A DNA stretch of 64,000 nucleotides from positions 124,001 to 188,000 of the forward strand of contig CAWETL010000009.1 of assembly GCA_963812085.1 (NCBI GenBank), given 5' to 3'. Origin of the DNA: SPDF01 sp963812085 (GTDB taxonomy: Bacteria > Gemmatimonadota > Gemmatimonadetes > Gemmatimonadales > GWC2-71-9). Every line of letters begins with the position of its first letter. Within the stretch, counting starts at the first letter, position 1. The position numbers and the translations under genes were made by a program. A model generated the notes under the pieces. The model saw only the letters and a list, made by a program, of their open reading frames with translations, made no database searches and was not told the origin of the DNA. Shown here piece by piece: positions 29,830-42,068 of the stretch.

Positions 29830-31084
29830 ATGACCTCCACCGCCAAGCCGGCCTTCCAATCCCCCGTGCCCACCGACGGACAGCCCATCATCATGAAGGG
29901 CGGACGCCTCGAGGTGCCGGCACGACCGATCATCCCGTTCATCGAGGGCGACGGCACCGGGCCGGACATCTGGCGCGCGTCCAGGCTGGCGCTCGACGCC
30001 GCCATCCGGGCGGCCTACAAGGGGGAGCGGCAGATCGCGTGGATGGAGGTGCTCGCCGGTGAGAAGGCCAAGAACCAGGTCAACGACTGGCTCCCGGAAG
30101 ACACGCTCAGAGCCATCACCAAATATCTCGTGGCGATCAAGGGCCCGCTGACCACGCCGGTGGGCGGGGGGATCCGGTCGCTCAATGTGGCGCTCCGGCA
30201 GAAGCTCGACCTGTACGCCTGCGTCCGGCCGGTCCGGTGGTTCGAGGGCGTGCCCTCGCCGGTCAAGGAGCCGGGCAAGGTGGACATGATCATCTTCCGG
30301 GAGAACACCGAGGACATCTACGCCGGCATCGAGTTCCGGGCCGGGACGCCCGAGGCAGTCAAGGTGATCCAGTTCCTCCAGGCGGAGATGGGCGTGAAGG
30401 CCATCCGGTTCCCCGCGAGCAGCGCCATCGGCATCAAGCCGGTGTCGGAGGAGGGCACCAAGCGGCTGATTCGCGCGGCGTTCGACCACGCCATTTCGCA
30501 CAAGCGGAAGAGCGTGACGCTGGTCCACAAGGGCAACATCATGAAGTACACGGAGGGGGCGTTCCGGGACTGGGGGTACGAGCTCGCCAAGCAGGAATAC
30601 GGCGCGGTGGAGATCGAAGGGGGACCGTGGTGCCGCCTGCCGAGCGGCATCGTGGTCAAGGACGTGATCGCGGACGCCTTCCTGCAGCAGATCCTGACGC
30701 GGCCGGCGGAGTACGACGTGATCGCCACGCTGAACCTGAACGGGGACTACATCTCCGACGCGCTGGCCGCCCAGGTCGGGGGCATCGGCATCGCGCCGGG
30801 CGCCAACATCAATTACCTGACCGGGCACGCGATCTTCGAGGCCACCCACGGCACCGCACCCAAGTATGCCGGACCAGGACAAGGTGAACCCGGGGTCGGT
30901 GATCCTCTCCGGCGAGATGATGCTGCGCTACCTGGGCTGGAACGAGGCGGCGGACCTGATCGTACGGGCGATCGAGCGGACCATCGCCGAGAAGCTCGTC
31001 ACCTACGACTTTCACCGGCAGATGACGGGTGCGACGCTCCTCAAGACGAGTGAGTTTGCCCGGGCGCTCGCCGAGCGGATGTAG
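29830..31084 (+). CDS. icd: NADP-type isocitrate dehydrogenase (one apparent frameshift)
   Basis: Converts isocitrate to 2-oxoglutarate in the TCA cycle. IEGDGTGPDIW and GGGIRSLNVALRQ (including the Ser that is phosphorylated in the E. coli enzyme), RENTEDIYAGIEF, HKGNIMKYTEGAFRDWGYEL, NLNGDYISDALAAQVGGIGI and ATHGTAPKYAG closely resemble E. coli Icd. The last 70 residues (QDKVNPGSVILSGEMMLRYL to LAERM) lie in another frame; one extra A at about 30873 explains this. Corrected length is 417 residues, against 416 in E. coli. ATG 29830 is chosen by family length. An indispensable enzyme broken by a single base strongly suggests a sequence error. Confidence 0.95.
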
Positions 31085-31168
31085 GAGGGTGGCCAACCAC
31101 CACCGATTTCTGCATTATTCGCTGACTCCCTCTTCCCGGCGGACCGCCTGACCGACTTCCAAAGCCAG

Positions 31169-34313
<3,145 letters not shown>

Positions 34314-34317
<4 letters not shown>

Positions 34318-35696
34318 GTGCGTCGTTCCGCACGATCATCGAGCCCTTCCGCATCCACAGCACCCAACGCATTCGCCACACTACCGCCGAAGAGCGGGAG
34401 GCGGCGCTCGCCCGCGCCGGGTACAACCTCTTCGGCCTCCGCGGCGAGGAGGTGCTGATCGACCTGCTCACCGACTCGGGCACCGGCGCGATGTCCTCCC
34501 GCCAGTGGGCCGCCATGATGGACGGCGACGAGTCCTACGCCGGCAGCAGCTCGTTCGAGCGCTTCCGCGACACCGTCAAGGCGCTGACCGGGCTGGCGGA
34601 GGTGATCCCGACCCACCAGGGGCGCGCCGCGGAACACATCCTCTTTTCCGTGATGGTCCAGCGCGGGCAGGTGGTGCCCAACAACACCCACTTCGACACC
34701 ACCCGCGCCAACGTCGAGTTCTTCGGGGGCGAAGCGCGCGACCTGGTGATCGCCGAGGGGCGGATTCCCGCGAACCAGCACCCCTTCAAGGGGAACATGG
34801 ACTTGGAGGCGCTGGAGGCGACGATCCGCACGGAGGGCGCCGAGCGGATTCCGCTGGTGATGATGACGGTCACCAACAACTCCGGCGGCGGGCAGCCGGT
34901 GTCGCTGGAGAACCTCCGGGGCGTGCGGCGCATCTGCGACCGGCACAAGATTCCGTTCTTCCTCGACGCCTGCCGCTTTGCCGAGAACGCCTGGTTCATC
35001 AAGCTCCGGGAGCCCGGCCAGGCCGACCGCACGCCGCGGGAGATTGCGCGCGAGATGTTCTCGCTGGTGGACGGCTGCACGATGTCGGCCAAGAAGGACG
35101 GGATGGCCAACATCGGCGGGTTCCTCGCGATGAACGACACTGACGCGGCGCGGAAGGCGCGGAACCTCCTGATCCTCACGGAGGGATTCCCCACCTACGG
35201 CGGGCTGGCGGGCTACGACATGGAGGCGATCGCGGTGGGACTCGAGGAGGTGCTGGACGAGGACTACCTGCGCTACCGGATCCGTTCGACCGCCTACCTG
35301 GCGGAAAAGGCCGAGGCGGCCGGCGTCCCGACGGTGCGCCCGCCGGGCGGGCATGCGGTGTACCTCGACGCCAAGGCGCTGCTGCCGCACATCCCGCCGT
35401 CGGCGTATCCGGCGCAGGCGCTGGCCGTCGAGCTCTACCGCACCGGGGGCGTGCGGGGGGTGGAGATCGGGTCGGTGATGTTCGGGACCCGGCACGACGA
35501 CGGGACCGAGACCCCGGCGGCGATGGAACTGGTGCGGCTGGCGATTCCCCGGCGCACCTACACCCAGAGCCACATCGACTACGTGGGCGAGGTCATCGGC
35601 GAGGTGGCCGCGCGACGCGCGGAGATTCGCGGACTCCGCATCGTGGAGCAGGCGCCCTGGCTCCGGCACTTCACCGCGCGGTTCGCCGCGGCGTAG
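34314..35696 (+). CDS. tnaA: Tryptophanase (beta-eliminating lyase)
   Basis: PLP enzyme releasing indole, pyruvate and ammonia from tryptophan. The N-terminal signatures PFRIHSTQRI and IDLLTDSGTGAMSSRQWAAM, then GDESYAGS and IPTHQGRAAEHI, are common to tryptophanase and tyrosine phenol-lyase. The PLP Lys is in MSAKKDGMANIGGF. Two features favour tryptophanase: THFDTTRAN has Asp where phenol-lyase has Thr, and GVRGVEIGSVMFG lacks the phenol-lyase Arg. Length is 460 residues, normal. The ATG overlaps the kinase stop (ATGA), so it is co-translated with the kinase gene. A repeat cluster follows. Confidence 0.9.
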
Positions 35697-35704
35697 ACAT
35701 CGAG

Positions 35705-35970
35705 ATTGCTTCGGCCTCTACGAGGCCTCGCAATGACAAAAGCAGACCCTCTGCCAATGACGAAAGAAGACCCTCTGCCATCGCAGAAGATTCCCTCGGC
35801 CATCGCAGAGAATTCCCTCGGCCATCGCAGAGAATTCCCTCGGCCATCGCAGAGAATTCCCTCGGCCATCGCAGAGAATTCCCTCGGCCATCGCAGAGAA
35901 TTCCCATCGGCATCGCGCACAAGTCTTTCTGTCATTGCGAGGAGGCCCCGAAGGGGCCGACGAAGCAATC
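35705..35970. repeat. REP/MITE-like inverted repeat element (copy 2) enclosing a tandem array
   Basis: Left arm ATTGCTTCGG...TCGCAATGAC (35705-35737) and right arm GTCATTGCGAGGAGGCC...CGAAGCAAT (35931-35970) are inverted copies of each other, with the same sequences as the element at 28503-28600 but in the opposite outside-inside order. The 22-bp tandem array lies between them. It sits between the tryptophanase and hydroxyproline-operon 3' ends, so it interrupts nothing. Confidence 0.75.
35747..35921. repeat. 22-bp tandem repeat array
   Basis: Five perfect 22-bp units (ATTCCCTCGGCCATCGCAGA plus GA) fill 35790-35899. A degenerate unit follows to 35921, and two more degenerate 21-22-bp units precede (35747-35789). 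No spacers separate units, so this is not CRISPR. The 22-bp length is not a multiple of three and no gene crosses it, so a coding role is unlikely. Confidence 0.85.
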
Positions 35971-35975
35971 CCGGT

Positions 35976-36878
35976 CTACACGTCCACCCGGTGGGCGAGG
36001 CGCTTGCGCACGACCTTGAGCGCCTCTTCGCGCTCCGCGGGCGAGAGCTGGAGCCGCGGGGCCCGCACCAGTTCGCTCCCCATCCCGACCTCCGCCTGCA
36101 CCAGCTTGATCAGCTGCACGAACTTGGGGCCAGTGTCGAACCGAAGGAGCGGCAGGAACCAGGCGTAGAGCCTGAACGCTTCTTCCATCCTCCCCGCCTT
36201 GGCGAGGTCCACGAGCGTGACCGACTCGGTCGGCAGCGCGTTGACCAGCCCCGCGACCCAGCCGTCGGCCCCGACGGCCACCGCCTCCAGGATCATGTCG
36301 TCGAGCCCGGCGAAGAGCGCCAACCGGTTGCCCAGCAGGGCGCGAACGGCGGTCAGGCGGCGGACGTCGCCGCTCGACTCCTTGACCGCGTGCACGTTCC
36401 GGTGCTTGTGGGCCAGCTCGCCGATCTGCTCCGCCGAGAGGTCCGTCCCATACGCGATCGGGTTGTTGTAGAGCATGCAGGAGAGCGGGGTCGCGTCGAG
36501 CACGGAGGAGAAGTGCGCCTCGGTCTCGCGCCAGTCCCCGCGGTACACATACGGCGGGAGGACCATGAGGCCGTCGCAGCCGACGCGGGCGGCCTCCTTG
36601 GCGAGCGCCACGCACTCGGCGGTGCCGAGCCCGCTGATCGACGCCACCAGCGGGACGTGGCTGGCCGTGACCGTGCGGCAGACCTGCAGGACCCGGAGCT
36701 TCTCCTCGAAGGTGAGCGTGGCGCCCTCCCCCAGCGAGCCGAGGGCCACGACGCCCCGGCAGCCGGCGTCGAGCAGCCACTTCACGTGCGCCGCGAGGAA
36801 CGACTCGTCCACGGCGCCATCCGGCCGGAAGGGAGTCGTGATGGCGGGAAAGACACCGGTCCAGTCGGACTGCTGCAT
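35976..36878 (-). CDS. 1-pyrroline-4-hydroxy-2-carboxylate deaminase (DHDPS/NAL family)
   Basis: A 300-residue TIM-barrel Schiff-base enzyme with Tyr in CMLYNNPIAYG and Lys in HAVKESSGDVRR; the N-terminus GVFPAITTPFRPDGAVD and the loop ALGSLGEGATLT are family-typical. The synthase of lysine biosynthesis has the same fold, but here it is the last gene of a hydroxyproline operon. There it should deaminate 1-pyrroline-4-hydroxy-2-carboxylate to 2-oxoglutarate semialdehyde. GEGA rather than the GTTGE of true DapA agrees. Its ATG overlaps the preceding stop by one base. Confidence 0.88.
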   Translation of the reverse strand: MQQSDWTGVFPAITTPFRPDGAVDESFLAAHVKWLLDAGCRGVVALGSLGEGATLTFEEKLRVLQVCRTVTASHVPLVASISGLGTAECVALAKEAARVGCDGLMVLPPYVYRGDWRETEAHFSSVLDATPLSCMLYNNPIAYGTDLSAEQIGELAHKHRNVHAVKESSGDVRRLTAVRALLGNRLALFAGLDDMILEAVAVGADGWVAGLVNALPTESVTLVDLAKAGRMEEAFRLYAWFLPLLRFDTGPKFVQLIKLVQAEVGMGSELVRAPRLQLSPAEREEALKVVRKRLAHRVDV

Positions 36879-38176
36879 CAGGCTGCTCCTTGCGAGTCGT
36901 CCATCGAATCCGTGAGATCGGCCAGGACGCCGAGCGGCGTTGGAAGCACCGGCACCCGAACGGTGTCGGCGGACAGGCCGAAGAGATGCTGCAGGGCCGC
37001 CCCGCAGACCCTGCCCTGACAACTGCCCATCCCCGCCCGCGTCGCGAGCTTGGCCTGTCGGGCGCTCCACTCCGGATGCAGCGCGGAGAGCGGCACGTCC
37101 TCGCAGCGGCACACGACAGTATCGGGCCGGGCCCGGTCGCGCAATTCCTCCCGGAGCCGGAAGGCGCGGGCCGCCCGGTCCGCAAACCGCCGGTGCCGAT
37201 CGCGCTCGGCGAGGAATCGCCTCGCCTCCGATTCGCGCCCGGCGGCGGCAAGCCCTGCCATCGCGCCCTCCACCAGCGCGGCGTCCACCCCGGCATTGCC
37301 GGTCGGCTCACCTGCCGCGTACACGTTCGGCACGCTGGTTCGCTGGGCGTCGTCCACGACGACACGGCCGCCCTCGACGGCACAACCGATGTGCCGCGCG
37401 AGCTCCGTCGCGGGGATCAGCCCTGAGGCGGTGCAGAGCAGGTCGACCGGTTCGGCCCACCTGCTCCGGCCGTCGGTGTAGGCGGCGTGCAGCTCGCCAT
37501 CCGCCTGCGTGACATGCGTGACCCAGGTGCCCCACCGATAGCGCGTGCCCGCGAAGGCGGCCCGATACGCGGTGGCCTGCGCCATCCTGCCCGGCGTGCG
37601 CCAGAGCGAGGTGGCGAACTCGAGGACCCGCCCCGCCGGCGCCTGCTCCGCCACCAGCCGCAGGTTCGCACCGGCGCGGCTGAGGGCCGCCGCCACCGGG
37701 AGGAGCAACGGTCCCGTGCCGACCACCGCGATCCGCTTGCCGCGGACATCCATGCCCGCCTTGAGCAGCGCCTGCGCGCCGCCGACGCCCAAGACGTTGG
37801 GGAGCGTCCATCCCGGAAAGGGGAGGAAGAGTTCCTGGGCACCGGTGGCCAGGACGACCGCCTCGGCGTGCACCCGGATCGCCCGGCCATGCCGCTCGGC
37901 GCCAAGCAGCGTGCCCGCGCCGGCGTCCACGACGCTCGCTTCCGGTAACAGCACCGCACCCGACCGATCGAATCTCTCGAGCCACCGCTGCGCGGCGCGC
38001 GGGAGCTGCTCCCGGAGGCGGTGACGCCAAATTTGCCCGCCGGGCCGGGGCCCGGCGTCGAGTACGACGACGCTCCGGCCAGCGCCGGCGGCGTGCACCG
38101 CGGCGGCGATGCCTGCGGGCCCCGCACCGATGATGGCGATATCCGCGGAGAGGACCCTCGAACCGCGCTCAGGCAT
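36878..38176 (-). CDS. D-hydroxyproline dehydrogenase, FAD/NAD-binding subunit with BFD-like iron-sulfur domain
   Basis: A 432-residue flavoprotein: Rossmann motif ADIAIIGAGPAGIAAAVHAA at the N-terminus, a second nucleotide-binding site (RIAVVGTGPLLLPVAAALSR), and a C-terminal cysteine domain (VCRCEDVPLSAL and GSCQGRVCG) of the BFD/[2Fe-2S] type. This is the alpha-like subunit of the multisubunit D-hydroxyproline/octopine-nopaline-oxidase type dehydrogenases. It overlaps the small ferredoxin subunit by 8 bp and the deaminase by 1 bp. With its partners it should oxidise cis-4-hydroxy-D-proline to 1-pyrroline-4-hydroxy-2-carboxylate. Confidence 0.86.
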   Translation of the reverse strand: MPERGSRVLSADIAIIGAGPAGIAAAVHAAGAGRSVVVLDAGPRPGGQIWRHRLREQLPRAAQRWLERFDRSGAVLLPEASVVDAGAGTLLGAERHGRAIRVHAEAVVLATGAQELFLPFPGWTLPNVLGVGGAQALLKAGMDVRGKRIAVVGTGPLLLPVAAALSRAGANLRLVAEQAPAGRVLEFATSLWRTPGRMAQATAYRAAFAGTRYRWGTWVTHVTQADGELHAAYTDGRSRWAEPVDLLCTASGLIPATELARHIGCAVEGGRVVVDDAQRTSVPNVYAAGEPTGNAGVDAALVEGAMAGLAAAGRESEARRFLAERDRHRRFADRAARAFRLREELRDRARPDTVVCRCEDVPLSALHPEWSARQAKLATRAGMGSCQGRVCGAALQHLFGLSADTVRVPVLPTPLGVLADLTDSMDDSQGAA

Positions 38177-38417
38177 CGAGCGTCACTCGCATCCCATCGC
38201 GGACCGGTTCGAGGCACGCCCGGCGGCCTGGCACGCCGTCGATGGCCACCCGGCATTCGAAGCAGGTGCCCATCCCGCAGACCGGCCCCCGCCCCTCGCC
38301 GGTCACCGATACCCGGAACGAGGCATAGCCCAGGTTGAGCAGCGCGGCGGCCAGGCTGATGTCGCCGGGCGCCTCGCGCTCGGCGCCGTTCACGATGATG
38401 CGAATCGCCGCGCTCAT
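38169..38417 (-). CDS. D-hydroxyproline dehydrogenase, small [2Fe-2S] subunit
   Basis: An 82-residue ferredoxin-like protein with VCGMGTCFECRV and, later, RACL, giving the four cysteines of a [2Fe-2S] cluster. ATG 38417 is chosen because it lies one base beyond the upstream stop; a start four codons earlier is possible. Small subunits of this kind join the two flavin subunits in heterotrimeric or larger D-hydroxyproline dehydrogenases. Electron transfer between the subunits is the inferred role. Confidence 0.87.
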   Translation of the reverse strand: MSAAIRIIVNGAEREAPGDISLAAALLNLGYASFRVSVTGEGRGPVCGMGTCFECRVAIDGVPGRRACLEPVRDGMRVTLDA

Positions 38418-38418
38418 G

Positions 38419-39537
38419 CTAGGCGGCATCGGGAAGCGCGCGTGCCGGCGCGAACGGCGCCGGATCGAGTGCGGGCCGGCGCCCGGCGATGAGGTCGGCC
38501 AGGAGCGCGCCGGTGCCCAGCGCCGTCGTGATGCCGAGGCCCTCGTGCCCGGCGGCGATCCAAAGTCCGTCCACAGGGGCCCACGCCCCGATGAGCGGCA
38601 GCTTGTCGGGCGTGGCGGGGCGGAAACCAGTCCAGGTCCGGAGTGCGTTCAGGCGGGAAAGGCCCGGCATGAACTCCATCGCCCGGCGGAGCATGCGACC
38701 GAGCACTTCACGGTTGACGGTGGAATCCCACCCCACCAGCTCCCGGGACGAGCCCAGCAGCAGCTGGCCGGTGGCGCGCGGCTGCAGATTGAAGGCGACG
38801 GACGCACCCGACATCGTGTGGGCGCTCCTGAGGTAGCCCAGCTCAACGATCTGGTGCCGGCAGAAGCCGGGCGCCCGGTCGGTGATGACGAGATGACCCT
38901 TCCGCGGCACGATGGGAAGCCCCGGCGTGAGCCGGGCCGCCTCGGCCCCGGCGGCGTTGACCACGAGGTCGGTGTCGAGGACACCCTCGGCGGTCCGCAC
39001 GGCACGCGGGAGAATCGCCTCGACGCGAACGCCCTCGACGAGCGTCGCCCCCTGCCGCACCGCCTCCCCGAGGAGCCAGCGCGCCACGGCCGGGGGATAC
39101 ACCACTCCGTCCGCCGGCACCCGGAGGCCGCCTGCGAGTCCGGGACGAAGCATCGGCTCCGCCTCGGCGAGCTGCCCCGCCTCGAGCAGTTCGGCGTCCA
39201 CTTCCCGCCCCTCGTAGCATGCCAGCTTGTTCCGCGCCGCCTCGAGCTGCGTTTCGTCCTCCGCCACCCACAGCGTGCCGCAGCGCTCGAATTCCGCCGC
39301 AGCCGGGAGCTCCGGCAGGAGATCGTCCAGGAGACGCTGGGACCACGAGGTCAATGCGAACTGGGCGTCGCTGTCGTCCATCACGACGATGTGCCCCATT
39401 CCCGCCGCCGTGGTGCCGCCCCCCGCAAACGCGGCATCCACGACCGTGACGCGCCGCCCCAGGCGGGACAGGTAGTACGCACAGGCGGCGCCGACGATGC
39501 CGGCACCGACGACGATCGCATCGGGCCGGGTGGTCAT
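38419..39537 (-). CDS. D-hydroxyproline dehydrogenase, catalytic FAD subunit (DAO family)
   Basis: A 372-residue D-amino-acid-oxidase/glycine-oxidase-type flavoprotein. The N-terminal FAD motif is DAIVVGAGIVGAACAYYLSR, followed by VTVVDAAFAGGGTTAAGMGH. Toward the C-terminus RTWTGFRPATPDKLPLIG and GLWIAAGHEGLGIT are the usual flavin-contact segments. ATG 39537 overlaps the epimerase stop by 4 bp; a much longer in-frame ORF runs into the epimerase gene and is not real. Likely oxidises cis-4-hydroxy-D-proline, passing electrons to the partner subunits. Confidence 0.88.
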   Translation of the reverse strand: MTTRPDAIVVGAGIVGAACAYYLSRLGRRVTVVDAAFAGGGTTAAGMGHIVVMDDSDAQFALTSWSQRLLDDLLPELPAAAEFERCGTLWVAEDETQLEAARNKLACYEGREVDAELLEAGQLAEAEPMLRPGLAGGLRVPADGVVYPPAVARWLLGEAVRQGATLVEGVRVEAILPRAVRTAEGVLDTDLVVNAAGAEAARLTPGLPIVPRKGHLVITDRAPGFCRHQIVELGYLRSAHTMSGASVAFNLQPRATGQLLLGSSRELVGWDSTVNREVLGRMLRRAMEFMPGLSRLNALRTWTGFRPATPDKLPLIGAWAPVDGLWIAAGHEGLGITTALGTGALLADLIAGRRPALDPAPFAPARALPDAA

Positions 39538-40496
39538 CCGGCGGTGGTGAAGCCGGAGCGGAAGGGGTCGATGGGGTCGAAGCGGAGCGTGGCCTCGCCG
39601 GTGACGTGCGCGGTGCCCCGGATGTGGGGGATGAGCCGGCCGTCCTGCTTCTCGAGCCAGCCGGTGAAGAGGCTCCCGGTGATGCTCTCCTGCCGCCAGC
39701 GCGCCCCGAGGGACAGGGCTCCGTGGGCGTGGCGGGCGGCCATGACGGCGGACGTCCCGGTGCCGCAGGGAGAACGATCGTAGGCCCCGCCGGGGCAGAG
39801 GACGAAATTTCGTGCGTCGGCGTCGGCCCGGCTCGGCGCCCCGGAGAGTTCGACATGATCGATCTCGGCCCCGCCTGCGCCGGTGACGCCTTGCACGCGA
39901 AGCGCGCGCATGATGTCGCGGGTGACGGCCGTCAGCGCCTCCACCTGCTCCAGGGCCACCGCCGGCGCGTCGAGATGGGTCAGGAAGAACCAGTTGCCGC
40001 CGTAGGCGACGTCGCCCACCACGCGGCCGACGCCGGGCACCTCGACGGCGACGTCCAGCGCGTGGGCGTAGGACGGGACATTGCGAATGGTCACCGCCCC
40101 GTCGTTCTCCAGCTCGGCCTGCACCGGCCCGACCGGCGTATCGAGCAGGACCAGGCCGGGCTGGATGCGACCCAGGTGCTGGAGCGTCCGGACGACGCCG
40201 ATCGTCCCGTGCCCGCACATGCCGAGGTAGCCCACGTTGTTGAAGAAGACGACCCCGGCGACCGCCCCGCCCGTGACCGGCGGCGTCAGCAGCGCGCCGA
40301 CCATGGCGTCGTGGCCGCGGGGTTCGCAAACCACCGCGCTTCGCAAATGGTCCCAGCGCGCCGCGAGGTCGTCGCGGCGCTCCGCCATCGTGGCCCCGGC
40401 CGGCTGGCGCCAGCCCTCGATCACGACGCGCGTCGGCTCGCCCTCGGTGTGAGAGTCCACCACGCGGACCGACGCGGGAAACTCGAGGGTGCTCAT
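39534..40496 (-). CDS. 4-hydroxyproline 2-epimerase (proline racemase superfamily)
   Basis: A 320-residue enzyme that inverts trans-4-hydroxy-L-proline to cis-4-hydroxy-D-proline. Both catalytic cysteines are present: LGMCGHGTIG and RSPCGTGTSA. The second is Thr in trans-3-hydroxyproline dehydratases, so racemase/epimerase chemistry is retained. The N-terminus RVVDSHTEGEPTRVVIEGW is typical. Operon context (oxidase subunits, deaminase, semialdehyde dehydrogenase) favours hydroxyproline over proline as substrate. It overlaps both neighbours by 4 bp. Confidence 0.92.
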   Translation of the reverse strand: MSTLEFPASVRVVDSHTEGEPTRVVIEGWRQPAGATMAERRDDLAARWDHLRSAVVCEPRGHDAMVGALLTPPVTGGAVAGVVFFNNVGYLGMCGHGTIGVVRTLQHLGRIQPGLVLLDTPVGPVQAELENDGAVTIRNVPSYAHALDVAVEVPGVGRVVGDVAYGGNWFFLTHLDAPAVALEQVEALTAVTRDIMRALRVQGVTGAGGAEIDHVELSGAPSRADADARNFVLCPGGAYDRSPCGTGTSAVMAARHAHGALSLGARWRQESITGSLFTGWLEKQDGRLIPHIRGTAHVTGEATLRFDPIDPFRSGFTTAG

Positions 40497-41938
40497 GCCG
40501 GGTGAACCTGCACGGTCTTGGTCTCGGTGTAGAACTCCCGCGCGGCCGAACCCTGCTCGCGGCTGCCGGAGCTCGACCCCTTCATCCCGCCGAAGGGCGC
40601 GTGCGGGTCCACTCCGGTCGTATCGCCGTTGACGCGGACCAGCCCGACCTCGATCTGGTTGATGTAGCGCAGCGCCGCCGCAATATCCCTCGTGAACAGC
40701 GACGCGCTGAGTCCGTACCGCGAGCGGTTGGCCACGGAGAGCGCCTCATCGAGTCCGTCCACGGAGAGCACGGCCAGGACGGGACCGAACAGCTCTTCCT
40801 GCGCCAGCGGCGAGCCGGGCTCCACGCCGCGCACCACGGTCGGCGCCACGAAGAACCCCTGCCGGAATCCCCCGCCCGTCTCCTCAACTCCGCCGCAGAC
40901 GACCTCTCCCTTCGCGGTCGCGAGGGCGGACCGGATGCGCTCCCGCGCGGCGGCGCTGATGACCGGGCCGATGGCGGCCGCGGGGTCGGTCACGGGCCCG
41001 AGGAGCATCCCTTCGACCTGCGCACGGAGCTTGTCGAGGAACGCGGTCTCGACCTGCCGGGCCACGACGGCGCGGCTGGTGGCGGTGCACTTCTGTCCGG
41101 CGTAGCGCATGGCGCCGGCCGCGGTGAGCCTCGCCGCCAGGTCGAGATCCGCGTCGGGCATGACGAGCACGACGTTCTTGCCGCCCATCTCGGTCTGGTA
41201 CCGGATGTTCCGCTCGGCGCCGATGGCGGCGACGCGGGCGCCCACCGCGGCGGAGCCGGTGAAGCTGGCGCCCCGGACCTCCGGAGAGCGCAGCAGCGCC
41301 TCGCCCACCTGGGCACCGCCGCCGAGCAGCACGTTGAACACTCCGGCCGGCAGCCCGGCGGCCTGGGCGGTCTCTGCGAGGAGGAGCGCCATGACCGGCG
41401 ACTGTTCCGACGGCTTGAGGACCACCGTGTTCCCGAAGGCCAGCGCTGGGGCCGCCTTCCAGAGCGGGATGGCCAGCGGGAAGTTCCAGGGCGTGATGAG
41501 CGCCACGACGCCGAGCGGCTCGCGCAGGGTGAACTGGAGCGCGCCCGCCGCCTGGGGCGGGATCACCTCGCCCGCTGCGCGGACGGCCTCGCCGGCGTAG
41601 TACCGCAGGATCACCACGCAGCGGCCCACCTCCCCGCGCGCCTCCGCGATCGGCTTGCCGACCTCCCGGGCCATGGCTTGTGCCATTTCCTCGGAGCGAG
41701 CCTCGATGGCCGCGGCCCAGCGGTGCAGGTGATCGGCGCGGGCCGGACCGGTGAGTCGCCGCCATGCCGGCAGGGCCTCGGCGGCGGCGGCCACGGCGGC
41801 CGCGGCATCGACCGGCGTGCCGGCCGGCAGTTCCGCCACGACGTCGGTCGCATCGGAGGGATTAAGGTCGAGCAGCGCCGCACCGCCACTGGAAGGCCGG
41901 GGTGCGCCAGCGATGTAGTGCGAGAGGCGAATTGTCAT
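40493..41938 (-). CDS. 2-oxoglutarate semialdehyde dehydrogenase (ALDH superfamily)
   Basis: A 481-residue NAD(P)-dependent aldehyde dehydrogenase. The catalytic Glu is in EMGGKNVVLVMPDAD and the nucleophile Cys in AGQKCTATS; LITPWNFPLAIPLWKAAPAL and VLKPSEQSP form the cofactor site, and AQEELFGPVLAVL is also conserved. As first gene of the hydroxyproline operon it should turn 2-oxoglutarate semialdehyde into 2-oxoglutarate for the TCA cycle. ATG 41938 is within a small inverted repeat; the in-frame extension to 42007 reads through the promoter region. Confidence 0.9.
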   Translation of the reverse strand: MTIRLSHYIAGAPRPSSGGAALLDLNPSDATDVVAELPAGTPVDAAAAVAAAAEALPAWRRLTGPARADHLHRWAAAIEARSEEMAQAMAREVGKPIAEARGEVGRCVVILRYYAGEAVRAAGEVIPPQAAGALQFTLREPLGVVALITPWNFPLAIPLWKAAPALAFGNTVVLKPSEQSPVMALLLAETAQAAGLPAGVFNVLLGGGAQVGEALLRSPEVRGASFTGSAAVGARVAAIGAERNIRYQTEMGGKNVVLVMPDADLDLAARLTAAGAMRYAGQKCTATSRAVVARQVETAFLDKLRAQVEGMLLGPVTDPAAAIGPVISAAARERIRSALATAKGEVVCGGVEETGGGFRQGFFVAPTVVRGVEPGSPLAQEELFGPVLAVLSVDGLDEALSVANRSRYGLSASLFTRDIAAALRYINQIEVGLVRVNGDTTGVDPHAPFGGMKGSSSGSREQGSAAREFYTETKTVQVHPA

Positions 41939-41955
41939 GGGCGTAAGTTCGCCCA
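41938..41955 (-). promoter_or_regulatory. Hairpin covering the start of the hydroxyproline operon
   Basis: A perfect 6-bp inverted repeat (TGGGCG/CGCCCA, 6-base loop) ends on the first base of the ATG of the first gene. It might act as a regulator binding site or hide the start codon in the mRNA. No regulator gene is adjacent. Confidence 0.3.
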
Positions 41956-42068
41956 ATTCGTCATGGCCGCAAGGCGGAGATGGAGGGAGTCCGGTGGCGG
42001 CCCACACCCGGAGCGACTATGCTGCACGCCATGTGCCTCCGCGATTTCGGCGTGCGGGAAGGGCGCGC

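Noticed and set aside
35747..35921. Possible CRISPR array
   Set aside because: Units of 22 bp are directly abutting with no unique spacers, and no cas genes are present.
35976..36878. Dihydrodipicolinate synthase (dapA)
   Set aside because: The loop reads GEGA rather than the DapA GTTGE and the gene ends a hydroxyproline operon, where a pyrroline-hydroxycarboxylate deaminase of the same fold is expected.
39534..40496. trans-3-hydroxyproline dehydratase
   Set aside because: That enzyme has Thr in place of the second catalytic Cys; here RSPCGTGTSA keeps Cys, and the operon context is 4-hydroxyproline degradation.
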